Positions 27,787 to 36,250 of a stretch of 64,000 nt of DNA are shown one piece after another. Within the stretch, counting starts at the first letter, position 1. The number at the start of each line of letters is the position of its first letter. The position numbers were made by a program, and so were the translations under genes. Source of the DNA: VMCP01 sp964527775 (GTDB lineage: Bacteria; Bacteroidota; Bacteroidia; NS11-12g; UBA955); the NCBI GenBank assembly GCA_964527775.1, contig CAZGQS010000002.1, forward strand, positions 1 to 64,000, read 5' to 3'. Under the pieces are notes generated by a model, which saw only the letters and a program-made list of their open reading frames with translations, did no database searches and was not told where the DNA came from.

Positions 27787-27794
27787 CAAAGGTA
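27787..27794 (-). promoter_or_regulatory. TAnnTTTG promoter box for the Gfo/Idh operon
   Basis: TACCTTTG on the minus strand lies 5 bp before the ATG. Confidence 0.6.
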
Positions 27795-27909
27795 TAATTT
27801 AATGTTCTATGGATTTGTATGTTTTGTGTTTAAGGTAGTTTTAAGTTGGTGATTTTCGGCCATTGACTTAGTTTATAATATTAATCAAGTTAAAGAAAAG
27901 TTATTTGTT

Positions 27910-27917
27910 TAGATTTG
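27910..27917 (+). promoter_or_regulatory. TAnnTTTG promoter box for the AT-rich glycan cassette
   Basis: TAGATTTG lies 29 bp before the FkbM gene ATG, the longest leader seen in this window. The surrounding sequence is very AT-rich, so a chance match is more likely here than elsewhere. Confidence 0.4.
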
Positions 27918-27946
27918 TGATATCAATGTTTATAAACAAATCGTAA

Positions 27947-28753
27947 ATGAAAGCTGCAATAAAGTGGGTAATAAGGATATTTTCAAGGGTAATTTCAAAA
28001 AACACTGAAGCATTAAAGTATCTTTATACGGTTGCATTAGAGGAAGAAACTCAACAATATTGCGATTATGGCGCTACTGCGACGTATCCTCATATATTGA
28101 AATCAATAAGTATAATTAAAAAGTTACAACTTGCAGATTTTACCATAGTAGATATTGGTGGTGCTCAAGGTAATACTGTTAAGATGTTTGCAAAAGCATT
28201 CCCAAACAATAGAATTTTGGTATTTGAGCCGATAATTGATAATCAGAAATATTTAAATCCAATTAAAAATGAATTTGGAAATATTACGGTAATTTATAAA
28301 GCATTGGGTGATTATTTGGGGCAAAGCAATATGTGGGTAACTTCGCGTGTTAGTTCTTCATCATTATTGGATCCTGTAGCAACAAATGAAATTGATAGCA
28401 AATTTATGAGTGATGCGTTGGCTGATAAAAAACAGATCACAGTTGATGTATCTACGCTAAATTTTGAATTAGGTAATAGATATGGAAATATAGTTTTAAA
28501 GATAGATGTTCAAGGATTTGAATTGAAGGTTCTACAAGGGGCATCGGAAATATTAAATGAAGTTGCGTTTATCATCGTGGAAGTTAGTAATCAGGAAGTG
28601 TATTTGAATTCTCCTAAATATTATGATATCGATAATTACTTGATAAACAATGGTTTTGTGCTTGTTGATATGTGCTTATCGTTCAGAGAAGGTCACGTAT
28701 TAAGAGAGTGGGATTCATTGTATTTGAGAAGAGATTTACTTCCAAAACTATGA
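27947..28753 (+). CDS. FkbM family methyltransferase
   Basis: The 268-residue SAM-dependent O-methyltransferase has motif I as VDIGGAQGNTV, the acidic residue at the end of strand 2 in ILVFEPI, and the family block VLKIDVQGFELKVLQGASEIL followed by FIIVEVS. FkbM enzymes methylate hydroxyls, often on surface sugars. It starts an AT-rich three-gene cassette: its stop overlaps the next start (ATGA), and the next pair also overlaps. Base composition differs clearly from the flanking genes. Confidence 0.88.
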   Translation: MKAAIKWVIRIFSRVISKNTEALKYLYTVALEEETQQYCDYGATATYPHILKSISIIKKLQLADFTIVDIGGAQGNTVKMFAKAFPNNRILVFEPIIDNQKYLNPIKNEFGNITVIYKALGDYLGQSNMWVTSRVSSSSLLDPVATNEIDSKFMSDALADKKQITVDVSTLNFELGNRYGNIVLKIDVQGFELKVLQGASEILNEVAFIIVEVSNQEVYLNSPKYYDIDNYLINNGFVLVDMCLSFREGHVLREWDSLYLRRDLLPKL

Positions 28754-29907
28754 GAATCGCGTTATTAGAATTAATGCCCAAAGGGCATTTTACGTTGGTT
28801 GAGTCAATTGTAGATGTATTTAGTTCAGATCCATTAAATCAAATTGATGTTTACATTGCAAAATCTAGTTATGAGAATATTATTGTAAATCGTAATTCTC
28901 ATGTTAATTATATTATTGCGGGAAATGATATTTCAAAGGAACTTACAAATGTTGCAAAATTAAATTATGATATTTTAATTATTTCGAGTTTAGATAGTTT
29001 TATAAAAGAATTTGCAATTTCTGATATTTATAAGAATAAAGTCTATTTGGTAGTTCATAACATAGATTATTGGTTTAATTTAAATTTATGGAAGAGAGTT
29101 AAAAGTGTAATATTTGGATTAATTAAAAATTATAAATCACTTGCATATTTAATCAAACAGAATTTTATTTATAATAAATCAAAAAGAATAATTATTAATA
29201 AAATAAACTCAAAAAATGGAGGCTTCGTTGTATTAAATGATAACTTAAGATACAATCTTAGTAAATATGTAAAGGAAAGCAAGATTAGAGTTATTCCATT
29301 CTCTGTTTTTAAAGAACAGTCTATTCTCATCAAACAAAGAAATTCAGAAAGAATTTTAATTACTGTTCCTGGAATGGTTTCACAAGTAAGACGGGATTAC
29401 GATAGTCTTTTAAGTTTGATTGAAGTTTTACATAAGAATCATCAAACAAATATACATTGGGAATTTTTGGGGGGAGTTGCTGAGAGTGAAGGAGGAAGAG
29501 AAATTATAAATAGAGCTCAAAAACTGATTCAAAAGGGGATTCCTTTATTAGTTCATGATAAAAGTGTAGTGAGCCTCAGTGATTTTGATGAAAGAATGAA
29601 ATACGCTGATTTTGTCTTGGGTAATTTACATGTTATGATTAATTCAGGTTCTATCTATGGTAAAACAAAAGATTCTGGTACTATTTATACTATGATAAAA
29701 TATGGAATACCTGGTATACTTCCATCTTCTTATCCAAATATTAAAGAATTGGAATCATCTACTCTGACTTTCTCAGACTACAATCAATTATTGAAGATTT
29801 TAGTTAGTTTAGATATTAAATCAATTATTTTGCTAAATAATAATGCAAAATCTAATGCTGAATTATTCACCCCGCACAAAGTTTACAAGCAATTTATAGA
29901 ACAATGA
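28750..29907 (+). CDS. putative GT-B glycosyltransferase
   Basis: The 385-residue protein is Lys/Ile/Asn-rich and very AT-biased. It has an N-terminal Rossmann-like half (RIALLELMPKGHFTLVESIVDVF, then VYLVVHNIDYWF). A C-terminal half has ILITVPGMVSQVRRDYDSLLSLIEVL and KYGIPGILPSS, reminiscent of the GT4-type donor-binding domain, but the usual E-x7-E motif is not clear. Sandwiched between FkbM and a sugar epimerase, it most likely adds a sugar to a surface glycan. The family assignment is tentative. Confidence 0.6.
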   Translation: MRIALLELMPKGHFTLVESIVDVFSSDPLNQIDVYIAKSSYENIIVNRNSHVNYIIAGNDISKELTNVAKLNYDILIISSLDSFIKEFAISDIYKNKVYLVVHNIDYWFNLNLWKRVKSVIFGLIKNYKSLAYLIKQNFIYNKSKRIIINKINSKNGGFVVLNDNLRYNLSKYVKESKIRVIPFSVFKEQSILIKQRNSERILITVPGMVSQVRRDYDSLLSLIEVLHKNHQTNIHWEFLGGVAESEGGREIINRAQKLIQKGIPLLVHDKSVVSLSDFDERMKYADFVLGNLHVMINSGSIYGKTKDSGTIYTMIKYGIPGILPSSYPNIKELESSTLTFSDYNQLLKILVSLDIKSIILLNNNAKSNAELFTPHKVYKQFIEQ

Positions 29908-30968
29908 AAACAATATTAATTACCGGTTCATCTGGTTTAATTGGAAGTGAGGCAACCAAATTTTTTTGCGATTTAGGTTTTCGGGTCATTGGAATAGATA
30001 ATGATATGAGATCCTATTTTTTTGGTGAAGGGGCAAGCACTCTAAGACAAAAAAAGAATCTAGTAGATAAATATCCTAACTTCACAAGTTACAATACGGA
30101 TATACGAGATTTAGAATCATTAAAAGTAATATTTCAAGAATATAATACAGATATCAAAGGAATAATACACACTGCCGCTCAACCATCTCATGATTGGGCT
30201 GCAAAAGAGCCTCTAACTGATTTTGGAGTTAATGCTATCGGAACAATAAACTTATTGGAGTGCTTTAGAAATTATTGTTCGGATGCTGTCTTTATTTTTA
30301 CAAGTACGAACAAAGTTTATGGTGATTTACCTAACTATCTACCTTTAGAGGAATTAGATACAAGATGGGAGATTAGTTCAAATCATGATTATTATTTAAA
30401 AGGGATAGATGAAAAGTTAAGTATCGATAATTCTAAGCATAGTATTTTTGGTGCGTCTAAGGTAGCGGCGGATATTATGGTTCAGGAATATGGGAAGTAT
30501 TTTGGCTTAAAAACCGCAGTTTTTAGAGGTGGATGCTTAACAGGTCCTGCACATTCTGGTGCTGAATTACATGGATTTTTAGCATACCTTGTGAAATGTG
30601 CTGTAAATAAAACACCCTATACAGTCTTTGGTTATAACGGAAAGCAAGTCAGAGATAATATTCATAGCAAGGATTTGGTAAGCGCATTTTATGAATTTTA
30701 TTTAAATCCGAGGTGTGGTGAAGTATACAACATAGGAGGTAGTCGTTTTTCAAATGTATCTATGATCGAAGCAATAAATTCGATATTTAAATTATCGGGA
30801 CATAAAGTAAATTATTCAATTTCTGATACAAATAGGATTGGTGATCATATTTGGTATATTAGCGATGTATCTAAATTTAAAAGTCATTACCCCAATTGGG
30901 AGTTATCATATAATATTGATATGATTTTAACCGAAATGATAGAAACAGCTGAGAGGTCAGCCTCTTGA
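29904..30968 (+). CDS. NAD-dependent epimerase, CDP-tyvelose/paratose 2-epimerase-like
   Basis: The 354-residue extended SDR enzyme has NAD motif TGSSGLIG (residues 7-14), HTAAQPSHDWA, FTSTNKVYGD, and the block FRGGCLTGPAHSGAELHGFLAYLVK followed by VFGYNGKQVRDNIH that is typical of CDP-paratose 2-epimerase relatives. At the usual Tyr-x3-Lys site the sequence reads SIFGASK, so Phe182 stands where the SDR tyrosine is expected, with K186 kept. I recall related sequences also reading FGASK, so this may be a subfamily trait. It overlaps the preceding gene by 4 bp (ATGA). Confidence 0.82.
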   Translation: MKTILITGSSGLIGSEATKFFCDLGFRVIGIDNDMRSYFFGEGASTLRQKKNLVDKYPNFTSYNTDIRDLESLKVIFQEYNTDIKGIIHTAAQPSHDWAAKEPLTDFGVNAIGTINLLECFRNYCSDAVFIFTSTNKVYGDLPNYLPLEELDTRWEISSNHDYYLKGIDEKLSIDNSKHSIFGASKVAADIMVQEYGKYFGLKTAVFRGGCLTGPAHSGAELHGFLAYLVKCAVNKTPYTVFGYNGKQVRDNIHSKDLVSAFYEFYLNPRCGEVYNIGGSRFSNVSMIEAINSIFKLSGHKVNYSISDTNRIGDHIWYISDVSKFKSHYPNWELSYNIDMILTEMIETAERSAS

Positions 30969-31076
30969 TTTTACTAACAGATTAGGCAGTAGCTCAATGT
31001 AACCATAGTATTTTTATTAAGGTTTTTTAATAGGTTCAAATCATCCTATTTTTCAAGTGTATTTCAGATAATCGTG

Positions 31077-31084
31077 TAATTTTG
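31077..31084 (+). promoter_or_regulatory. TAnnTTTG promoter box for the UDP-GlcNAc 2-epimerase operon
   Basis: TAATTTTG lies 6 bp before ATG 31091. The box separates this operon from the AT-rich cassette upstream. Confidence 0.55.
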
Positions 31085-31090
31085 TTTTTA

Positions 31091-32149
31091 ATGCCAAAAA
31101 AAGTAATTAGCGTAGTTGGTGCTAGGCCCCAATTTATCAAAGCCGCGCCTTTAGAAATAGTTTTTCGTGAACTTGAAGGTTTTGAATTTATTTCCATTCA
31201 TACAGGGCAACACTACGATGAAAATATGAGCCAAGTATTTTTCAATGACTTTGGACTCGAACAACCCAAATACCAATTGCATGTGGGTAGCTCAAGTCAC
31301 GGCAAACAAACGGGTTTGATGTTAGACAAAATTGAAGAGATATTGCTTTCAGAGAAGCCCGACATGATGATTGTCTACGGCGATACCAACAGTACTTTGG
31401 CAGCTGCCTTGGCTGCAGCTAAATTGAATATTCCGATAGCTCATATTGAGGCAGGATTGCGCAGTTATAATAGAACCATGCCCGAAGAAATCAATCGGGT
31501 GTTGACCGATCATGTTAGTTCTTTGTTGCTAGTACCTTCCGAGGTTTCGGTGAATAATCTAAAAAAGGAAGGCATCACAAAGGGTGTTGAAATTACGGGG
31601 GACATTATGATGGATATTTTGAGAATATCTACCGAGAAAAATGTGGTAAAGAAACCTGTAGATCATGCCTACTATTACGCCACCATTCACCGTCCCTACA
31701 ATACAGACATTCCTGAGAGAATGTCACAGATATTGACGGAAATGAATTCATTGGATAAGCCGGTTTACTTTGCCATTCATCCCAGAACGTCATCGCTTTT
31801 GGAAAAGTACGGAATCAATTTCGGGGATTTTAACAACATAAAATTCATTGAACCACAGAGTTATATTGGAAATTTAGGTTACTTGCTCAATGCAGATCGC
31901 ATCATCACAGATTCTGGGGGACTTCAAAAAGAGGCCTGGTTTGTAAAGAAACCCTGTGTTACACTGAGACCCGAAACCGAGTGGGTTGAAACCTTAGATA
32001 ATCAATGGAATGTTCTCGTTTTTGATGATCTGGCTCAGTTAAAAGAAGCAATTACTGTTGCTCCAGGTGCATACAATGACGGTGTTTTCGGCGATGGACA
32101 TGCAGCCAAGAAAATTCGCGATTCCATCCAAGCATTCTTAAACGTCTAA
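31091..32149 (+). CDS. wecB: non-hydrolysing UDP-N-acetylglucosamine 2-epimerase
   Basis: The 352-residue cytoplasmic enzyme interconverts UDP-GlcNAc and UDP-ManNAc for surface polysaccharide. Family motifs are GARPQFIKAAPL near the start, HTGQHYDENMS, VYGDTNSTLAAALAA, HIEAGLRSYNRTMPEEINRV, TDSGGLQKEAW and LRPETEWVET. The length fits. A promoter box 6 bp upstream supports ATG 31091 over a start at 31082. It heads a four-gene unit with a glycosyltransferase, a small exported protein and a PLP enzyme, all with spacings of 4 bp or less or with overlaps. Confidence 0.95.
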   Translation: MPKKVISVVGARPQFIKAAPLEIVFRELEGFEFISIHTGQHYDENMSQVFFNDFGLEQPKYQLHVGSSSHGKQTGLMLDKIEEILLSEKPDMMIVYGDTNSTLAAALAAAKLNIPIAHIEAGLRSYNRTMPEEINRVLTDHVSSLLLVPSEVSVNNLKKEGITKGVEITGDIMMDILRISTEKNVVKKPVDHAYYYATIHRPYNTDIPERMSQILTEMNSLDKPVYFAIHPRTSSLLEKYGINFGDFNNIKFIEPQSYIGNLGYLLNADRIITDSGGLQKEAWFVKKPCVTLRPETEWVETLDNQWNVLVFDDLAQLKEAITVAPGAYNDGVFGDGHAAKKIRDSIQAFLNV

Positions 32150-32153
32150 GAAT

Positions 32154-33338
32154 ATGAAAGCCAAAATTGTGCATGTTGTCTATCAGTTCCATCCTGAAAT
32201 GGGATACGATAGCAATTTATTCGCTCGATTTGCCCACCCCAAGTTGGAGGTCATCATTTTGACTTCAGATAATTTAGATTTATGGAACCTGACAGCTGAT
32301 GATATCAAGCAGTCTGACATCAAAGTGGAAGAACAATATGGGGTTCAAATTATCCGGTTGAATTCGTTTAAAACTGGTAAGAAAAAGGCCGGTGTATTCA
32401 TGAAAGGATTGAACCGTAAAATTGAAGAAATCAATCCTGAAATCGTGTTTTACCACGGTTTGGAAAGTCCCACCTATGCTTGGTCTATGATACGGCAAAT
32501 TGGAAAAAGATTCATTACCGCAGACACGCATACCTTATTCTCTCAGTTTAAGGATGTTACATTTTTAGGCGGTATTTATTTGAATTTTATTTTCAAGCCA
32601 TTGATTGTAAATAGGTTGAAAAAAATCAATGCGCCTTTGTTCTACACCGCTCTGGAAAATAAAAAGGTGCTTCAATGGTTCGGATTTGAAGAGAACCAAA
32701 TTTTTGATAATGAGATTTGTACCGATTTAGAGCTTTTTAGGAAAGTCAATGTAAACTTTAATGATTTTCTTCCTCAAACCAACATTAATGGCAAGATATT
32801 GCTCTACACGGGTAAGTTTGATCATTTCAAGCAGCCCGAAATTATTCTCGATGCCATAAAAATCATTGAAAATGAAATTGATTTTCATTTGGATTTGGTT
32901 TTCGTGGGACCTAAAAACGAGGAATATCAAAACACCCACTTCAACAAAACATTTGCGAACAAGTTGATTCAAGTTCATTTGTTGGGACCCGCTAAAAATC
33001 AAGATCTATATAAGTACTATTCAGCAGCTGATTTGGCCGTTTTCCCGAAGCAGAATACATTGAGTGCCTTAGATGCTCAAGCCTGCGGATTGCCTGTGAT
33101 AATGGAAAGTGATGAGACCAATCAAGAGAGACTCAAAATGGGCGGATTGTGTTATGAACCGGGAAATGTTCAAGATCTAGCAACTAAAATCTTGAAACTT
33201 TTGAAAGATGATGAGATGTTAAAATCTTTGTCAGAAAACGGACAAAAGTATATGCATGAACGTTACAACTACCAAAAGAAGATGATGGACATACAAGAAA
33301 TGCTTATTCAACGTTATGAAGAAACATTAAAAGCATGA
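32154..33338 (+). CDS. glycosyltransferase, GT4-like
   Basis: The 394-residue GT-B fold protein has a donor-binding half with ILLYTGKFDHFKQPEIILDAI, LVFVGPKNEEY, VHLLGPAKNQDLYKYYSAADLAVFP, and SALDAQACGLPVIMESDETNQERL in place of the usual E-x7-E block. It probably transfers a nucleotide-activated sugar onto a lipid-linked glycan. It lies 4 bp after wecB, so UDP-ManNAc or a derivative is a reasonable donor guess. The stop overlaps the next start (ATGA). Confidence 0.85.
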   Translation: MKAKIVHVVYQFHPEMGYDSNLFARFAHPKLEVIILTSDNLDLWNLTADDIKQSDIKVEEQYGVQIIRLNSFKTGKKKAGVFMKGLNRKIEEINPEIVFYHGLESPTYAWSMIRQIGKRFITADTHTLFSQFKDVTFLGGIYLNFIFKPLIVNRLKKINAPLFYTALENKKVLQWFGFEENQIFDNEICTDLELFRKVNVNFNDFLPQTNINGKILLYTGKFDHFKQPEIILDAIKIIENEIDFHLDLVFVGPKNEEYQNTHFNKTFANKLIQVHLLGPAKNQDLYKYYSAADLAVFPKQNTLSALDAQACGLPVIMESDETNQERLKMGGLCYEPGNVQDLATKILKLLKDDEMLKSLSENGQKYMHERYNYQKKMMDIQEMLIQRYEETLKA

Positions 33339-33871
33339 AAAGAATTCACAAAATAGCCTTTATCTGTTTGTTCGCATGCTTCTTGCCTGCAACTTCAATG
33401 GCCCAAAGAATTGCCATGATTGACATGAAGGGACATCCTGATACATTGGCATTGAGGTTGGTTAAGGAAAAAGGATTTCAATCGCTTCCAAACAAGGGCG
33501 AAGACAGAATATTGAAGGGTAAGTTGAATGGGGAAGATGTGGAGCTAAGAATTTATTGCTCACCCATCAGTAAACGGGTTTGGATGGCCACCGCGTTTTA
33601 TGTCCCCCGAAAAAACTATAAAAAAGCCCTTTTAGATTTTGAATTGAAGGTGCAAAATTTGGTGGAACGCTATGGGAAGTTTGAAAGTAAAACCATCCTG
33701 AAGAAGCAAAAAACAGCGAAGGCGGACTGGGGTTACATGCAATATTTTCAAAATTTACAGCTCATTGCTGAGATTGTTGAGGGGAACAGAGTGGCGGTGC
33801 ATTTTATTTTGAGGGACGAGATGGTCAAGTATAAGGAGGAAAAGCTACTTTCAGATAATCAGTTGTTTTGA
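33335..33871 (+). CDS. uncharacterised exported protein
   Basis: The 178-residue protein has a clear signal peptide ending TSMA-Q. The mature part starts RIAMIDMKGHPDTLALRLVKEKGF and is basic, with a mixed alpha/beta pattern. I recognise no family. It is coupled by 4 bp to the glycosyltransferase and by one base (TGATG) to the PLP enzyme, so it is made with them. No lipobox, membrane anchor or sorting domain is visible. Confidence 0.75.
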   Translation: MKRIHKIAFICLFACFLPATSMAQRIAMIDMKGHPDTLALRLVKEKGFQSLPNKGEDRILKGKLNGEDVELRIYCSPISKRVWMATAFYVPRKNYKKALLDFELKVQNLVERYGKFESKTILKKQKTAKADWGYMQYFQNLQLIAEIVEGNRVAVHFILRDEMVKYKEEKLLSDNQLF

Positions 33872-35157
33872 TGAAAAGGAAGCACTTCATTTATTCCTTG
33901 GGATTAGGAGCTGTAGCACCATCGGTGTTGAGCGGAAGTTCGATGGGAGAATGGGATCTCAAAGGCAATCCAAAAGAGGAGAAGTTTTGGGAAGACTTAG
34001 CGAAAAAGTTCCCCAGAAACTATCAAAAAGGCAGTAAATACTGGGATACCAACATCATCAACTTGGAAAATGGGTATTTCAGCCATCAACCTCCATCGGT
34101 AATTAATGCCCATGCGGCCTACGAGAATCATATCAATGATTCTACCAGTTTATTCATGAGATTGAAGCAACAGGATGAGATTGAGCGCGTACGATTGGAG
34201 TTTGCAAAATCTCAGAATTTGAATGTTGAAGAATTGGCTTTTACACGAAACACCACCGAAAGTTTGAACATCATTATCATGGGTTTTCCTTGGAAATCAG
34301 GCGACGAGGTAGTCATTGGGAACCAAGATTACGGCAGCATGGTTGATGCCTTCGAACAAGTATCGAAGCGCTATGGAGTGGTGGTGAAAGTGGCAAATGT
34401 ACCATTATCGCCCAACACCGACGAGGATGTAGTTGCAGCTTATTTAAAAGAAATGTCGGTCAAAACCCGAATGGTTCATATCACGCATTTGATCAATTTA
34501 AGCGGTCAAATAGTGCCCTTGCAAAAGGTTTTAAACGGGGTGAAGGCATTCAATCCTGCTGTGATGACGGTGGTTGACGCCGCTCACAGCGTGAATCATG
34601 TAAAGATTAAGGTTGGAGATATAACTCAAGCTGACGCAGTGGGTGCAAGTTTGCATAAGTGGACCTGTGCACCCATTGGGGTGGGCATGTTGACGGTGAA
34701 AACCGAGTGGATTTCACAAATTTGGCCCTTGATGGGAGATTCTGGCAATCCCAAGAACATCAGGAAGTTTGAGCATCAAGGCACTCGTCCCATCAACAGC
34801 ATCATGGCTTTGAGCGATGCATTGAAATTTGCAGACAACATTGGCGGTGCTGAGCCCAAGTGGAATCGGTTGGTTTCACTGAGGACGTTGATTCTGGGAA
34901 GTGGAGGCACTGGTTTCAATGTTCGTGAATCTGGATCGTACGAATTGGTTTGTAGGGAAGATCGATTGGGTGCAATTTCATGCATCCGACATAAGGCGAA
35001 ATCGGTACAGGAGCTACAGAAAGATCTTATGAAAGAGGGAATTTTCACCGTGGGAATTGAACATGCGGTGGTAAAAGGGGTTAGAATAACTCCTCATTTA
35101 AGTACTTCAAAATCAGATGTGTTGAAGTTGAATACGGCATTGGCCAAATTGGCTTAG
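33871..35157 (+). CDS. class V aminotransferase-fold PLP enzyme, probably exported
   Basis: The 428-residue protein resembles isopenicillin-N epimerase or cysteine desulfurase-type fold-I enzymes. PLP contacts are FTRNTTESLNIII near residue 124, VVDAAHSVNH (D236) and the Schiff-base lysine K263 in GASLHKWTCAPIGVG. Unlike most family members it begins with a signal-like segment (MKRKHFIYSLGLGAVAPSVLS), basic residues before a hydrophobic stretch, similar to a Tat signal but without twin Arg. The substrate is unknown. It is the last gene of the wecB unit. Confidence 0.85.
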   Translation: MKRKHFIYSLGLGAVAPSVLSGSSMGEWDLKGNPKEEKFWEDLAKKFPRNYQKGSKYWDTNIINLENGYFSHQPPSVINAHAAYENHINDSTSLFMRLKQQDEIERVRLEFAKSQNLNVEELAFTRNTTESLNIIIMGFPWKSGDEVVIGNQDYGSMVDAFEQVSKRYGVVVKVANVPLSPNTDEDVVAAYLKEMSVKTRMVHITHLINLSGQIVPLQKVLNGVKAFNPAVMTVVDAAHSVNHVKIKVGDITQADAVGASLHKWTCAPIGVGMLTVKTEWISQIWPLMGDSGNPKNIRKFEHQGTRPINSIMALSDALKFADNIGGAEPKWNRLVSLRTLILGSGGTGFNVRESGSYELVCREDRLGAISCIRHKAKSVQELQKDLMKEGIFTVGIEHAVVKGVRITPHLSTSKSDVLKLNTALAKLA

Positions 35158-35239
35158 TTGCATTTTTCCGTAAAATTCATTTTTGTACTTGCGATTATCC
35201 GTAATTGATTTATTGCGGTATGGTGTTGCTTTGTTGGAT

Positions 35240-35833
35240 ATGAGGAAATTCATTACTCAAGTAGGTATTTTTATATTGTTATTGTTTCACTTTGGATGTT
35301 CTGGCGTTCAGGAAAGGACGGCATTTGGAGGTGGAAATTTTAGTCACCTAAAGCAAGTAGTTTCTTTGGATTCAACAACTAAAATTATTGAATCAAGTAG
35401 TAGTAAAGATTTAGATATCAGAGAAATTAAATCGATCTTTCCAAAGGTTGAAAAGGCTAATAAAGATAAGGGTATAAGCTTAAAATTGGAAGAGAAGATT
35501 CACAAAATGAATCAAAAAATGTGGTTTGAATCGGGCAGAATGCCAAAAACATTGAATAAGTTAAAACCAATACGAGAATACCAGAAGTTTTTGAAATCTG
35601 GCAAAACAGAATCCAATTTGGAAAGTGATAATAAAGGTACTACTATCATAATTGTTGGCCTGATACTGGGTTTGCTTGGATATTTAATGATTGCGGCTGC
35701 TGATAGTGGGTGGTTTGGTTTAGGATTAGGAGGAAGTAATTTTAATGGTTGCTGGGTGGTTTTATTGGGTTTAGTATTGTTGATTTCGTCAGTAGTTTTA
35801 TTGATAGTTGGTTTAGTTACTTCATTAAGTTGA
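35240..35833 (+). CDS. uncharacterised lipoprotein with two C-terminal membrane helices
   Basis: The 197-residue protein has a signal peptide ending in lipobox LFHFGC. A basic soluble region (residues of about 25-130) follows, then two hydrophobic segments (GTTIIIVGLILGLLGYLMIAAA and CWVVLLGLVLLISSVVLLIVGLV) separated by a glycine-rich loop. A lipid anchor plus C-terminal helices would keep it in the inner membrane. I know no family. ATG 35240 is chosen because it gives the signal peptide. Upstream, TTGCTTTG at 35227 resembles a weakened promoter box. Confidence 0.65.
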   Translation: MRKFITQVGIFILLLFHFGCSGVQERTAFGGGNFSHLKQVVSLDSTTKIIESSSSKDLDIREIKSIFPKVEKANKDKGISLKLEEKIHKMNQKMWFESGRMPKTLNKLKPIREYQKFLKSGKTESNLESDNKGTTIIIVGLILGLLGYLMIAAADSGWFGLGLGGSNFNGCWVVLLGLVLLISSVVLLIVGLVTSLS

Positions 35834-35837
35834 TATT

Positions 35838-36116
35838 ATGAAAAAACGCATTAATATTTCTATAGATTCTGATATACACGAACAAGCCCAGCGGCATGCA
35901 TTTAGAAAGGGCATAAGTCTGAGCAATTTTATTGAAACAGAACTAAGCAGGGCCATGAAACAATCTACTGAATTGAGCACAGCTGATTATCCTGGAATAT
36001 GGTCTCATCTAAATTTGGAGCAGCGCAATCACCTTATTCAATATATGAGTTTCTTGGCAGACAAGGGTAAATCTGGTGATTTGCCTTTTACGGCTGAGGG
36101 GATAGGGTCGTTGTGA
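35838..36116 (+). CDS. CopG/DUF6364-like antitoxin-type protein, no partner
   Basis: The 92-residue protein has an N-terminal RHH-like strand-helix-helix pattern (KKRINISIDSDIHEQAQRHAFRKGISLSNFIETEL). This is the layout of DUF6364/CopG-type antitoxins that bind DNA and a toxin. It starts 4 bp after the lipoprotein gene. No PIN or other toxin gene follows; instead a heptamer repeat starts 2 bp after the stop. It may be an orphan antitoxin or an unrelated RHH regulator. Confidence 0.65.
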   Translation: MKKRINISIDSDIHEQAQRHAFRKGISLSNFIETELSRAMKQSTELSTADYPGIWSHLNLEQRNHLIQYMSFLADKGKSGDLPFTAEGIGSL

Positions 36117-36117
36117 C

Positions 36118-36215
36118 CAGCGATCGGTGATCGGTGATCGGTGATCAGTCTTCGGACAGCGGACAGCGGTCATCGGTCAACCGACAACCGATAACCGATA
36201 ACCGATAACCATAGA
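36118..36215. repeat. heptamer repeat island 3 (14 units), imperfect inverted repeat
   Basis: Fourteen phased 7-mers read CAGCGAT, three CGGTGAT, CAGTCTT, two CGGACAG, CGGTCAT, CGGTCAA, CCGACAA, three CCGATAA and CCATAGA. The first half is nearly complementary to the second, since ATCGGTG pairs with CCGATAA-type units at six of seven positions. A transcript could therefore fold into a long hairpin. The array begins 2 bp after a stop codon. The remaining gap to 36250 holds nothing else I can assign. Confidence 0.88.
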
Positions 36216-36250
36216 CCAAATACTAACAATAAAATTACATACTAAAAAAA

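Noticed and set aside
36118..36215. CRISPR array
   Set aside because: Units are 7 bases with no spacers, and no cas gene is near.
35838..36250. Complete VapBC locus
   Set aside because: No PIN or other toxin frame follows; only repeat DNA lies before the next lipoprotein gene.
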